Notes: generated by a model not told the origin, from the sequence alone. Shown: positions 17,930 to 27,006, counted from the stretch's first letter. The stretch: DNA of 64,000 nt from Pedosphaera sp. (GCA_025359965.1 JANYDC010000107.1:1-64000), one strand, 5' to 3'. Numbers and translations are program-made.

Positions 17930-19189
17930 TTGAACCGCAAACAAATTTCCGTCGCAGCACTTATTTTGGCTGTGACACCCAATGTACGAAGTGCAGAAGT
18001 CGCAACGAACGACAAAAGCGCAGCCGCCCCCTCCAAAGAACAGTCCTTTTTAAGACTCGATGGCACGGACTTGCACATTGGAGATCTTCCACCCATCACT
18101 TTCCACGGTTTTGCCAGCCAGGGATTTCTTTCTTCCGACACCTACAATTACCTGGGTAAGACCAAGGAAGGTTCCTTTGAGTTCACTGAGGCAGCGGTGA
18201 ACGCATCCATTTCGCCTTTCGCGCGCACCCGAATTTCTGCTCAGGCTTTCCTATTTGATGTCGGCAATGTGGGCCGTTGGAGCCTGGGCCTGGACTACGC
18301 AATGATTGATTACACCCTGCGCGATGAAATCGGATTTCGCGCGGGTCGTATCCGTCGCCCTGAAGGCATCTACAATTCCATTCAGGATATCGACCTGACA
18401 CGCACGTCCGTACTGCTGCCGCAAGGCATGTACGACGCACGCTGGCGCGATTTTAATGCATCCGTGGACGGCGGGTCAGTCTACGGCAACATCGGCATGG
18501 GGGGAGCCGGCAGCTTTTCCTATGAAGTCTATGGCGGACAAGTTCAACTGACTGAACAAGGAGGCGTCGCACGCTGGCTGCAGGATCTGCTGAACAATCC
18601 GCCAACTGAGTATGCTGGGTTGCATGGTTTTCCTCAGGCCGGCCTACAGCTCTGGTGGACAACGCCTATCGAGGGTCTAAGGGCTGGTGCGGCATGGACC
18701 GAGGCATTCGGTTTTAGCTATGACTACAAATTGAATGTTCCGCCAGTTTTTGGCGGAGGGCCGCATCACTCTGAAATCGATGCACCCTCCGAACATGTTT
18801 CCTTGGAGTACCAGCACAAGTCGTGGACGTTCCAAGCCGAGTACAAACACTCGGTCTATGACAGCAAGGACGACTTAAGGGGACCTTCCAAAAGCGGAAA
18901 TGACACTTGGTACGTGGGAGCTGCTTACCGGGTCAACAAATGGTTCGAGGTTGGCAGCTATTACACCGAATACTACGCCGATGTATCGCAGCGTGAAGGG
19001 ACGGACGCCTTTCAAAAAGATTTCGCTCTCTCCCTGCGTTTTGATCCCCTGCCCTGGTGGATTGTGAAGGTGGAAGGCCACTCCATCCATGGCACGGCCC
19101 TGCTTCGCGACAACGCGAATAACCCGCCAGCAATGCATAACAACGATGGCTGGTTCATGCTGGCGCTGAAGACAACTATCAGTTTCTAA
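17930..19189 (+). CDS. outer-membrane porin-like protein
   Basis: A 419-residue exported protein with a TTG start and a signal peptide (MNRKQISVAALILAVTPNVRSA). The mature part alternates polar and aromatic residues in short strands (FHGFASQGFLSSDTYNYLG, TRISAQAFLFDVG, YQHKSWTFQAEYKHS) and ends in aromatic phenylalanine (KTTISF), the outer-membrane insertion signal of beta-barrels. It resembles the DcaP/phosphate-selective porin-like class. It precedes a half-size phosphate-binding-like protein and a chemoreceptor on the same strand, so it may supply a ligand that the neighbours sense. Confidence 0.78.
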   Translation: MNRKQISVAALILAVTPNVRSAEVATNDKSAAAPSKEQSFLRLDGTDLHIGDLPPITFHGFASQGFLSSDTYNYLGKTKEGSFEFTEAAVNASISPFARTRISAQAFLFDVGNVGRWSLGLDYAMIDYTLRDEIGFRAGRIRRPEGIYNSIQDIDLTRTSVLLPQGMYDARWRDFNASVDGGSVYGNIGMGGAGSFSYEVYGGQVQLTEQGGVARWLQDLLNNPPTEYAGLHGFPQAGLQLWWTTPIEGLRAGAAWTEAFGFSYDYKLNVPPVFGGGPHHSEIDAPSEHVSLEYQHKSWTFQAEYKHSVYDSKDDLRGPSKSGNDTWYVGAAYRVNKWFEVGSYYTEYYADVSQREGTDAFQKDFALSLRFDPLPWWIVKVEGHSIHGTALLRDNANNPPAMHNNDGWFMLALKTTISF

Positions 19190-19213
19190 ACACATTCTCA
19201 GCCATCAGAGTTC

Positions 19214-19642
19214 ATGAAAACAAATCTTTTTAATTCCCTCATCCTGGCGCTGGCGACGCTATGGATAGGATTCAGCGCGGCCCGCGCCGAATCTACAGTG
19301 GATGTCATCGCCAACAACAGCGTTGCTGCAGCCTCGCTCGACAAGGCAGGGCTAAAAGACACGCTCACAGGTAAGACCGCTTACTGGCCCGGTGGCGAGG
19401 CTGTCACCATCATTGTTCTGGACGGCAAAACCGACGCGGGCATCGAAGAAAGCACAGGGATGTCGGCAAGCGCCTTCAAGACATTCTGGCAGCGTCTGGC
19501 ATTCAGCGGACGCGGCAAACAACCAAAGACTGCGGACACTGTTGAGAAACTGATGGCCATGGTCGCGGAGACCAAGGGAGCAATCGCCCTCGTCCCCGCA
19601 GGCACCGCCACGGCTGGCGTGAAGAAGATTGAAGTCAAGTAG
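19214..19642 (+). CDS. half-size PstS-like periplasmic binding protein
   Basis: A 142-residue exported protein (signal peptide ending SAARAES). The mature part matches one lobe of a phosphate-binding protein (PBP-like-2): DVIANNSVAAASLDKAGLKDTLTGKTAYWPGG, then STGMSASAFKTFWQRLAFSGRGKQPK and AIALVPAGTA. Such small proteins are often annotated as 'phosphate ABC transporter substrate-binding protein' but lack the second lobe and have no transporter beside them here. It starts 24 bases after the porin and ends 32 bases before the chemoreceptor. Confidence 0.75.
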   Translation: MKTNLFNSLILALATLWIGFSAARAESTVDVIANNSVAAASLDKAGLKDTLTGKTAYWPGGEAVTIIVLDGKTDAGIEESTGMSASAFKTFWQRLAFSGRGKQPKTADTVEKLMAMVAETKGAIALVPAGTATAGVKKIEVK

Positions 19643-19674
19643 ATAGGCCCCTGTCCCTCCGTATAGAACCGTGT

Positions 19675-21330
19675 ATGAAAGCTAGTAAAAGCATTTCCCT
19701 GAGACGCACCTTCACATCCATCCAGGGTGTTGTGGGCCTCCTTCTTGTGTTCCTCATTGTCCAAGGGATCATACTTTGGCGAGTTTGCCACCAAGGGACG
19801 CGTGTGACACAAGGCCTTGTGTCCGAGGGTCTCCCCAGCCTCCGGCACCTCGCTGCACTTCAGGAGAATTTGGCACTTTATCGGCTGCGCTCCTACGAAT
19901 TAATGTTCGTCGAAGAAAAGGAGCGCGGCGCCAAAGCGGAACAGGCCGACCAACTGGACAAGCAAAACCGAACCATCCTGGCCCAGCTCAAAAACCTATT
20001 CCCCGAGGGTGAGGGCAACACCCAAGTCAAGGGCATGGAGAATGCGCTGACGAACTATGTGCAGACCGCGATTCGGACCAGAGGGCTGCTGGAAAAGGAT
20101 TTTCCTGGGGCGATGCAAATTCTCGACAAGGAAATCCCCCCCCTGATTCAGCGCCTCAGCGAAACAAATTTAAAGCTCAAGAAATTCTGCGACACCTTTG
20201 CAGTGGAAAGAGCGGATCAGACAGTGATCAAGTTCGCAAGCATTCAGAAATCAGTGCTGGGCTTCGGATCGGCCAGCATCGCATTCGCGGCACTGGCTGT
20301 GGTGCTGGTTTCGCTCAGTTCCATCCGCCTGCAGGGGATGCTGTCCAATTTGGTGGGCAAACTTTCGAGCACGATGGAAAAGCTTGATGGATCAGCCGGG
20401 CAGATCGCCTCGGCAAGCCAATCGCTCGCAGAAGGGGCCAGCGAACAGGCTGCCTCGCTTGAAGAGACCAGCGCGTCCCTTGAGGAAATCTCCAGCATGA
20501 CCAAACGCAATGCCGAGAACGCTGAAAACGCCAAACTGCTCGCCAGCAGAACTCGCACAGCCGCCGACTCAGGCTCCAGCGACATGCAGGAAATGAGCAA
20601 GGCCATGGCAGAGATTAAGAGCTCCAGCGACGACATCGGCAAGATCATCAAAACCATCGACGAAATCGCATTTCAAACCAATATCCTTGCCCTCAACGCA
20701 GCCGTCGAGGCTGCCAGGGCGGGAGAGGCCGGCATGGGTTTTGCCGTTGTGGCGGACGAGGTGCGCAACCTGGCGCAAAGAAGCGCCCAGGCAGCCAAGG
20801 AAACAGCCAGCAAAATTGAAACCGCCATCACCAAAACAGAGGGTGGCGTCAGGATGAGCGAGAAAGTGGCACAGAGCCTATCCGGAATGGTGGTGAACGT
20901 GCGCAAAGTCGACGAATTGGTGGGCGAGATTGCCACCGCCTCGAAGGAGCAGAATGAAGGCATAAGCCTGGTAAATGGCGCGGTCACCAAGATGGACCAA
21001 GTCACTCAGAGCAACGCTGCCAGTGCTGAGGAAAGCGCAGCAGCCGCAGCCGAGCTCAACGGCCAGGCCTCAAACCTCAAGGAAGTAGTCGAGGAAATGG
21101 AACGCCTGGTGGGCATCGGTAAAGCCAAAGCAAAAGAAGCCCCCCAGCCAGCTGCAAAATCATCAGAGAAATCCAACGTCAAAAGCACCCCCGCAGGAGC
21201 CCACCGAACCATCACCTCCAAAGGAAACAGCTCGCGCGAAACCGCCAAGGCCGCCCACAAACCAGTCCTCGCCAGTAACGGAAGCACGGCGAAGGGCACC
21301 CCATCGGACAGTGATTTTCGCGATTTCTGA
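19675..21330 (+). CDS. methyl-accepting chemotaxis protein
   Basis: A 551-residue chemoreceptor. Hydrophobic helices at about 17-36 and 198-215 bracket a helical periplasmic domain of the 4HB type (about 160 residues). The linker after the second helix is short and no canonical HAMP is recognisable. The signalling tip is IIKTIDEIAFQTNILALNAAVEAARAGEAG..., the near-invariant hairpin that contacts CheA and CheW. The last 65 residues are Ala/Lys/Ser-rich, ending SDFRDF, without the usual aromatic pentapeptide (xWxxF) that tethers CheR. A clear terminator follows. Confidence 0.93.
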   Translation: MKASKSISLRRTFTSIQGVVGLLLVFLIVQGIILWRVCHQGTRVTQGLVSEGLPSLRHLAALQENLALYRLRSYELMFVEEKERGAKAEQADQLDKQNRTILAQLKNLFPEGEGNTQVKGMENALTNYVQTAIRTRGLLEKDFPGAMQILDKEIPPLIQRLSETNLKLKKFCDTFAVERADQTVIKFASIQKSVLGFGSASIAFAALAVVLVSLSSIRLQGMLSNLVGKLSSTMEKLDGSAGQIASASQSLAEGASEQAASLEETSASLEEISSMTKRNAENAENAKLLASRTRTAADSGSSDMQEMSKAMAEIKSSSDDIGKIIKTIDEIAFQTNILALNAAVEAARAGEAGMGFAVVADEVRNLAQRSAQAAKETASKIETAITKTEGGVRMSEKVAQSLSGMVVNVRKVDELVGEIATASKEQNEGISLVNGAVTKMDQVTQSNAASAEESAAAAAELNGQASNLKEVVEEMERLVGIGKAKAKEAPQPAAKSSEKSNVKSTPAGAHRTITSKGNSSRETAKAAHKPVLASNGSTAKGTPSDSDFRDF

Positions 21331-21350
21331 GCCCCAAACTTTAAGCAAAG

Positions 21351-21382
21351 AGGGCGCGTGCTTCGGCATTGCGCCCTTTTTT
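21351..21382 (+). terminator. rho-independent terminator after the chemoreceptor gene
   Basis: Stem AGGGCGC / GCGCCCT with a loop of about 13 bases, followed by a run of six T at 21377-21382. It sits between the chemoreceptor gene and uvrB and separates their transcription. Confidence 0.85.
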
Positions 21383-21434
21383 CGTGCTACCGCTTCCGTT
21401 GACTTGATCCACCCCCGGTTCTAAGTTCCTGCCT

Positions 21435-23477
21435 GTGTTTGAACTGGTTTCGCATTATTCCCCGGCGGGAGATCAACCCCAAGCCATCGCCAAGCTGATT
21501 TCCAGTTTGGAAGAAGGAGCCAGGCATCAGACCTTGCTGGGGGTGACCGGCTCGGGCAAAACCTTCACCATTGCCAACGTGATCCGCAAGGTGGCGCGCC
21601 CGACTCTGGTGCTTTCTCACAACAAAACCCTCGCCGCCCAGCTCTACGCTGAGTTCAAGAGCTTCTTCCCCAACAACGCGGTGGAGTATTTCGTCAGCTA
21701 CTTCGATTTCTACCAGCCAGAGGCATACATTCCGCGCACTGACACGTTCATCGATAAGGACTCCAGCATCAACGAGGAGATCGAGCGCCTGCGACTCTCC
21801 ACCATGAGCTCCATCTTCTCGCGCGAGGACGTGATCGTGGTGGCCAGTGTTTCCTGCATCTACGGCATCGGCACCAAGGAGGACTATGCCGCGATGATCC
21901 TACCCTTGGCCGTGGGCCAGGAGGTGACCCGCGATCAATTGCTCTCGCGCCTCGTCGATCTTCAGTACGCGCGCAACGACATCGCCTTTGAGCGCGCCCA
22001 ATTCCGAGTGCGCGGCGACACCGTGGAATTGAGACCCGCCGCGCGCGAGGACGGTTTGCGGATCGAATTTTTTGGCGATGAAATCGAGCGGCTCTCCCGC
22101 TTTGATCCACTCACCGGCGATGTGGAAGAAACACTGCAATCGACCACTATCTACCCCGGCAAACAATTCTCCACGCCGCAGGAAAAAATGAAGCGGGCCT
22201 CCCTCGTCATCCGTGAGGAACTTACAGATCGCATCGCCTGGTTTGAAAGCCAGGGTAAGCTGCTGGAAGCACAACGCATCAAAATGCGGACGGAGTACGA
22301 CCTCGAAATGATGATCGAGATGGGGTTCTGTCCAGGCATCGAAAACTACTCGCGCCACCTAACAGGACGCCCGCCCGGATCGCGCCCCAATACGTTGTTC
22401 GATTTTTTCCCCAAGGATTACCTGCTGGTGATTGATGAATCGCATGCCACCGTGCCGCAGGTGGGCGGAATGTTTGCCGGAGACCGCGCGCGCAAAAACA
22501 CTTTGGTGGAGCACGGCTTCCGACTGCCCAGCGCGCTGGACAATCGCCCGCTAAATTTTACGGAATTTCAAGCCACTCAGGGCCAAACCATTTACGTCAG
22601 CGCCACACCCGGCCCGGATGAACTGAAGTGGTCCGGCACGCACGTCGCGGAGCAGATTGTCCGACCCACCGGCTTGATTGATCCTCAAGTCACCATCAAA
22701 CCGCTCAAAGGGCAGATCGACGATTTGATCAACGAGGCGCGAATCAGGGTCGACCGGAAAGAACGCGTGCTGGTCACCACCCTGACCAAGCGCACCGCCG
22801 AAGAACTCACCGATTACCTGCGCGATATCGGTATCAGCGTGCGTTACCTGCACAGCGAAATCGACGCCATCGAACGGGTGGAAATCCTGCGCGCTCTGCG
22901 GCGTGGGGATTTTGACGTGTTGGTGGGGATCAATCTTCTGCGCGAAGGTCTTGATCTGCCCGAGGTTTCGCTAGTGGCTATTCTAGATGCCGACAAGGAG
23001 GGGTACCTTCGCTCCACCACCAGCCTCATCCAAACCGCCGGACGCGGCGCACGACACCTGAACGGCCACGTCATCCTCTACGCCGATGTGCGCACCAAAA
23101 GCATCGAACGATTTCTGGCCGTCTCGGACTATCGCCGAACCAAACAAATTGCCTACAACGAAAAACACGGCATCACCCCACGCAGCGTGACCCGCGCTAT
23201 CGAGGAAAGTCTTTCTGAAAAACAAACACAGGAACGCGCTCTCGCCGTCCTAAACGACGCCAGCGGCAAGGATTTCGATGTCGCCGAGACCATCCGGCAA
23301 CTGGAAGAGGAAATGATCGAAGCCTCCAATAAACTGGAGTTCGAAAAAGCCGCCCTCCTCCGCGACCAAATCCGCGAACTAAAAAGCGGCAATCTCAGCG
23401 GAGCCCCGCGCGAAACAAAAGGAACAAAAAGCTACCCGCGAGGAAAGTCTGGGCGACGCAGTTCAAAATCAAGGTAG
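21435..23477 (+). CDS. uvrB: UvrABC excinuclease subunit B
   Basis: A 680-residue helicase-like subunit of nucleotide excision repair. Walker A is GVTGSGKTF near the N-terminus. The beta-hairpin region VEYFVSYFDFYQPEAYIPRTDTFI locks onto damaged DNA. Walker B is VIDESH, and motifs V and VI are VGINLLREGLDLPEVSLVAILDADKEG and IQTAGRGARH. A C-terminal UVR domain (QLEEEMIEASNKLEFEKAALLRDQI) binds UvrC. The length is normal. It is monocistronic, with a terminator in front and a long palindrome behind. Confidence 0.98.
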   Translation: MFELVSHYSPAGDQPQAIAKLISSLEEGARHQTLLGVTGSGKTFTIANVIRKVARPTLVLSHNKTLAAQLYAEFKSFFPNNAVEYFVSYFDFYQPEAYIPRTDTFIDKDSSINEEIERLRLSTMSSIFSREDVIVVASVSCIYGIGTKEDYAAMILPLAVGQEVTRDQLLSRLVDLQYARNDIAFERAQFRVRGDTVELRPAAREDGLRIEFFGDEIERLSRFDPLTGDVEETLQSTTIYPGKQFSTPQEKMKRASLVIREELTDRIAWFESQGKLLEAQRIKMRTEYDLEMMIEMGFCPGIENYSRHLTGRPPGSRPNTLFDFFPKDYLLVIDESHATVPQVGGMFAGDRARKNTLVEHGFRLPSALDNRPLNFTEFQATQGQTIYVSATPGPDELKWSGTHVAEQIVRPTGLIDPQVTIKPLKGQIDDLINEARIRVDRKERVLVTTLTKRTAEELTDYLRDIGISVRYLHSEIDAIERVEILRALRRGDFDVLVGINLLREGLDLPEVSLVAILDADKEGYLRSTTSLIQTAGRGARHLNGHVILYADVRTKSIERFLAVSDYRRTKQIAYNEKHGITPRSVTRAIEESLSEKQTQERALAVLNDASGKDFDVAETIRQLEEEMIEASNKLEFEKAALLRDQIRELKSGNLSGAPRETKGTKSYPRGKSGRRSSKSR

Positions 23478-23492
23478 GGACCACCTCTATTT

Positions 23493-23625
23493 TGGAGTGC
23501 GGTGGCAGAGCGGAGCGTCGACACCGCTTTTGGATGGAACAGACGTTGAAGGAAGTCCGAGCGCTTTGATCTCATTGTTCCCTTTGGAAAGCGGTGTCGA
23601 CGCTCCGCTCTGCCACCGCACTCCA
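23493..23625. repeat. perfect 38-bp inverted repeat (MITE/REP-like palindrome)
   Basis: Arm 23493-23530 (starting TGGAGTGCGGTGGCAGAGCG) is exactly the reverse complement of arm 23588-23625, with 57 bases between them. The loop itself has GGAAC near its left end and GTTCC near its right. No ORF is contained. Perfect 38-bp arms are far more than a terminator needs; a non-autonomous mobile element or a dispersed extragenic palindrome is the likelier explanation. It sits 15 bases after uvrB. Confidence 0.85.
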
Positions 23626-23638
23626 TATAGAATTCGAA

Positions 23639-23682
23639 CGGGGCACCGGGCAGCTGGCAGGCTGATTCAACACGGTGCCCCG
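23639..23682. terminator. hairpin between uvrB and the convergent actin-like gene
   Basis: Perfect 10-base arms CGGGGCACCG (23639-23648) and CGGTGCCCCG (23673-23682) close to the end of the minus-strand actin-like gene. On the plus strand the hairpin is followed by an A-rich run rather than T, so a terminator role, probably for the minus strand, is only likely, not certain. Confidence 0.45.
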
Positions 23683-23701
23683 TCGAAAAAATTACAGGGG
23701 A

Positions 23702-24886
23702 TCAGTGGATGACCTGCTGCCACTGATTCTCGCGGGCCTGACGGGCGGCTTTGAGGGCACCCTTGGCCACAAATTCTTTGTAGCGTTCACCGACGGCTTT
23801 TACGGCGGGCGTCTCGTAACCTTCTTCGGCGAGGCAGCGCTGTAGCTCTGTGTCGAAATTTTTGATCCTGCTGCCGCCGCCGGTCAGCACGATGTTCTGC
23901 ATCAGCTCCACCACGCTATCGCCGGAGGCGCGACCGATGAGAGTCTTGACTGCTTCCATAACACGGTGCAGCAATTCCTGGCAGGCAGAGTTGATCTGTT
24001 CGGTCACGTCCAGTTTGCGCATTTTGCCGCCCACCATGACGCTGACGATGACGGGTTCGGAGGTCTTTCCTACAAAGCCGTGCGTTTCTTTCAACTCGCG
24101 GATTTTGATCGGAGACAGCTCGCAATCAGGGTAGGTTTTCCGAATGGCGTCGTTGAACAGCGCATCCACCTTGTCACCGGCGAAAGGCAGGCTGATCTGG
24201 TCTTCGGCGGTGGGATAGTAGCCTTGGACAAGGCACACATCGGTGGTGCCGCCGCCGATGTCGACGAAAAGGGAGTTGCGGACAGGGTCAACGTAGGAGG
24301 CGTCATTCAGACGTGATTCATCACGATAACCGAGGGCAGCAAGGAACGGTTCCGGGATAAGAATGACGCGATCAAACAGACCGGCCACACAGACGCGGAC
24401 ATTTTCGCGAGCTGAAGCATCGGCGTTGGCCGGAATACCAATCACAGCGCGAACCTCACTGCCCGTCGGCGTTTGCAGGAGCGAGCGCAGGTGCGTGGCG
24501 AAATCGCGCGAGGCCGTGAGATCCTCAACCACTCCATCGACCATGGGGGAGACCAAATTCAAATGGAGACGATGCTTGATGGCGTTCGCGCCGAAAAGCA
24601 CTCGGGCGTCACCAGGGAGCAACCCGTCGATCACGCCGTCTTTGGCGTAGCCCACCACAGTGGGCACAATTCCATCGAAAGCCATTTCGTCACTCCCCTG
24701 CCACGAGGCTTTCATGCAGGATTTATTGGTGCCCCAATCAAAGCCCAGCAGCAGCGGGGTCTTCTCGGCGCGGGGCTTGGCTTCCGGGTTGGATTTGCGG
24801 GCGCCGCCCTTCACTTCTTCAACTTCAGATAGAGGGGTGATGCGGTTATTGCGAATGTGTGGGAGTACTGAGTTCATGGGAATCAT
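23702..24886 (-). CDS. MamK-like bacterial actin
   Basis: A 394-residue actin-fold ATPase. Phosphate-1 loop LLLGFDWGTNKS (about 46-57), phosphate-2 loop LFVDIGGGTTDVCLVQG and adenosine motif NIVLTGGGSRIKNF are all present. Between them, GIPANADASARENV, IPEPFLAALGY, TAEDQISLPFAGDKVDALFNDAI and the helix with THGFVGK follow the order and wording I recall for MamK, the magnetosome filament protein, more closely than MreB or DnaK. A 40-residue charged N-terminal extension precedes the fold. A small gene lies just upstream on the same strand, as partner genes of plasmid and organelle actins often do. No magnetosome genes are nearby, so the cargo is unknown. Confidence 0.78.
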   Translation of the reverse strand: MIPMNSVLPHIRNNRITPLSEVEEVKGGARKSNPEAKPRAEKTPLLLGFDWGTNKSCMKASWQGSDEMAFDGIVPTVVGYAKDGVIDGLLPGDARVLFGANAIKHRLHLNLVSPMVDGVVEDLTASRDFATHLRSLLQTPTGSEVRAVIGIPANADASARENVRVCVAGLFDRVILIPEPFLAALGYRDESRLNDASYVDPVRNSLFVDIGGGTTDVCLVQGYYPTAEDQISLPFAGDKVDALFNDAIRKTYPDCELSPIKIRELKETHGFVGKTSEPVIVSVMVGGKMRKLDVTEQINSACQELLHRVMEAVKTLIGRASGDSVVELMQNIVLTGGGSRIKNFDTELQRCLAEEGYETPAVKAVGERYKEFVAKGALKAARQARENQWQQVIH

Positions 24887-24925
24887 GGGAGCGTATTATG
24901 TTGTTGGGAAAATGGCAGTCACCGG

Positions 24926-25393
24926 TCAGTTGTGCACCATCCGAGCAGCGTGGGATTGATCGAGTTGATCGGCCAGTACCTGGTCGATGATGGCAGGGAT
25001 ATCGTCAAAGTGAGGTCGGACAGCGGGCAGACGCGGACTCCAGACTGGCGCAGCAGCAGTGAGCAAGGGTGACAAGGCCGCTTTAATCTCACCACTGATG
25101 GATTGCATCAAATTCGGAACGACGGTCTCGGTCAGATGCTGTGCCAGCAAGTCCTTAATCTGCCATACATCCTCCAAACGGCGCTGCTCGCTTTGGAACA
25201 TGACATCAAGGCGCAAACGCTTGGAAGCGGGGTCGGAGGAATCCAGCCTCGACCACTCGGCGATACTGCCGGGCAACTCATGATTCAGCAGGCGGTCGGC
25301 CTGTTCGGCCTGGCGTTTACGCCGCAGGACGCAGGCCTCTCGAAAGAGGGCAACTACTTTATCCCAGGCAGGTTCACTGTTGTTGTTCTTCAC
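24926..25393 (-). CDS. uncharacterised protein, probable partner of the actin-like gene
   Basis: I do not recognise this family. From a GTG at 25393 it has about 155 residues: a helical, charged N-terminal part (REACVLRRKRQAEQADRLLNHEL), a middle with DVWQIKDLLAQHLTETVVPNLMQSISGEIKAAL, and a proline-containing end. The frame is open to an ATG at 25549, but those extra 52 residues (rich in Cys, Trp and His) look non-coding. It ends 39 bases before the actin-like gene. The helical character fits a filament adaptor, which is inference only. Confidence 0.6.
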   Translation of the reverse strand: MKNNNSEPAWDKVVALFREACVLRRKRQAEQADRLLNHELPGSIAEWSRLDSSDPASKRLRLDVMFQSEQRRLEDVWQIKDLLAQHLTETVVPNLMQSISGEIKAALSPLLTAAAPVWSPRLPAVRPHFDDIPAIIDQVLADQLDQSHAARMVHN

Positions 25394-25647
25394 GGGCTTC
25401 AAGGTACGATCCCATATACAGCAAGGGTCATGCCGGTCCGTAAATGCCTGTAGCAGCGAGTATTTGAAGGAGGAATGGAATATTTTACCCGCCTGTGGAA
25501 AGGCAAATTTTTCCCCCGTGATGACCGATCTTGCCGGTCTCCTCGGCATACCTCAGCCAGCCAGTTAGTTGCATGGAAATGTCTGATTAAGGATTTCCGG
25601 CTGCTTCCGATGTTAGACGTATCAGCCAGCTCGGCAGATCGAGCGAC

Positions 25648-26145
25648 ATGCCAAACATGAGCACCCTAACACTTGACGCCAACAACGCCTCCATTCGCGC
25701 CCGCGCCGGAAAGTATCTGACCTTCCAACTTGGCCAGGAGTATTACGGCGTCGAAGTGCTTAAAATCCGCGAAATCATTCGAATGATTGATATCACCGCC
25801 GTACCCCAGATGCCGGATTACATCAAGGGAGTGGTCAATCTTCGCGGAAAAATCATCCCCGTGGTGGATCTCCGCCTCAAATTTGGTTTGACCCAAATTC
25901 AATCCACCGAGCGCACCTGTATCGTGGTGGTCCAACTGGACTCGGTATCCGGTGTGGCCAGCCGGTTGGGGTTGATTGTTGATGCGGTCGAGGAAGTGGT
26001 AAACATTACCGAGGAGGAGATTGAAACCACTCCGAATTTTGGCTCCTCTCTGGACACCGAATATTTCGCGGGCATGGCCAAAATCAAAGGCTCGGTGAAA
26101 ACACTGCTAAATATCAATCGGGTTCTTCAAACAAACCCCTCTTAG
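25648..26145 (+). CDS. cheW: chemotaxis coupling protein CheW
   Basis: A 165-residue CheW domain that links chemoreceptors to CheA. YLTFQLGQEYYGVEVLKIREIIR opens the double barrel, PQMPDYIKGVVNLRGKIIPVVDLRLKFGL is the conserved core, and LGLIVDAVEEVVNI follows. A second ATG at 25657 (MSTLTLD) may be the true start. It stands alone, divergent from the actin-like genes; cheA is 20 kb away. A terminator follows. Confidence 0.95.
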   Translation: MPNMSTLTLDANNASIRARAGKYLTFQLGQEYYGVEVLKIREIIRMIDITAVPQMPDYIKGVVNLRGKIIPVVDLRLKFGLTQIQSTERTCIVVVQLDSVSGVASRLGLIVDAVEEVVNITEEEIETTPNFGSSLDTEYFAGMAKIKGSVKTLLNINRVLQTNPS

Positions 26146-26193
26146 TCCACCAAAGACTGATTTTCACACTCTGAAGATTTCACAAAAGGCCAA

Positions 26194-26224
26194 GGGACTC
26201 CAGCGGGAGTCCCCATTTTGTTTT
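26194..26224 (+). terminator. rho-independent terminator after cheW
   Basis: Perfect 8-base stem GGGACTCC (26194-26201) / GGAGTCCC (26206-26213), 4-base loop, followed by CATTTTGTTTT. It lies about 50 bases after the cheW stop codon. Confidence 0.82.
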
Positions 26225-26415
26225 AGTCAGGCTATCGGTAATGTTCCCCGTCTGGCACCAGCAACACCACCGAACCTAAATTTTTAAATTGATCATTTAA
26301 ATTATCAGTGGTGTTATTTCTCTAACAGCGTCACCTCAGCACGCCATAGAGCTAGAATCAACAGCGCAGCCTGTGGGTGTCGGCGACCAACCGCCAATGA
26401 ACTTTCCCACGTCAT

Positions 26416-27006
26416 ATGCAAAGCCAAAAATATTGTAAGCACTCATCCCTTCTTGCCTTACTCGCGACATGGCTCCTGCTGTTTCTATCCACCGCCCATG
26501 TTCATGCCCAGATTGAGGACCGCCCAAAGGTTGGTCCGGAGCACAAGAAGATGGAGATATGGGTAGGGGAGTGGAAGTATGAAGGAAAACTAAGCGACAC
26601 ACCTTTTGGTCCCGGAGGCAAATTCACAGGCAAGCAGACATCCCGACTGATTCTGGACGGTCTCTTTCTGGAACGAAGTGGGGAGGATGTGGGGGTATAC
26701 GCCGGAAAAACGGTCTCTTACAAATTCCTCGGCGTGCAGTGGTTCGACTCGGCAAACAAGATTTACCAAGACCGTAGCTTCGATAACGATGGCACGGCCA
26801 GCGAAGCGACTTTGTCGGTGAGCGGTAACGTCTGGAAATACGCAGGAACAACGACTGACCCCAAAGGCAAAACCTACAAAACCAGAACCACTTCCACCTT
26901 GTCAGCGGATGGAACAACTTGTGTGCAAAAAAGTGAATTCTCCATGGATGATGGGAAAACATGGAAGCCTTTTTGGGAGGACACGATGAAAAAAACCTCC
27001 AAATAA
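26416..27006 (+). CDS. exported DUF1579-like protein
   Basis: A 196-residue protein with a signal peptide (LLALLATWLLLFLSTAHVHAQ). The mature part begins GPEHKKMEIWVGEWKYEG and continues with beta strands (FTGKQTSRLILDGLFLE, KTVSYKFLGVQWFDSANKIYQ), the pattern of the DUF1579 family of lipocalin-like proteins of unknown function. It ends close to the convergent HDOD gene. Confidence 0.7.
   Translation: MQSQKYCKHSSLLALLATWLLLFLSTAHVHAQIEDRPKVGPEHKKMEIWVGEWKYEGKLSDTPFGPGGKFTGKQTSRLILDGLFLERSGEDVGVYAGKTVSYKFLGVQWFDSANKIYQDRSFDNDGTASEATLSVSGNVWKYAGTTTDPKGKTYKTRTTSTLSADGTTCVQKSEFSMDDGKTWKPFWEDTMKKTSK

Noticed and set aside
23702-24886. Identification of the actin-like protein as MreB or DnaK
   Set aside because: It lacks the substrate-binding half of DnaK, and its inter-motif wording and N-terminal extension do not fit MreB.
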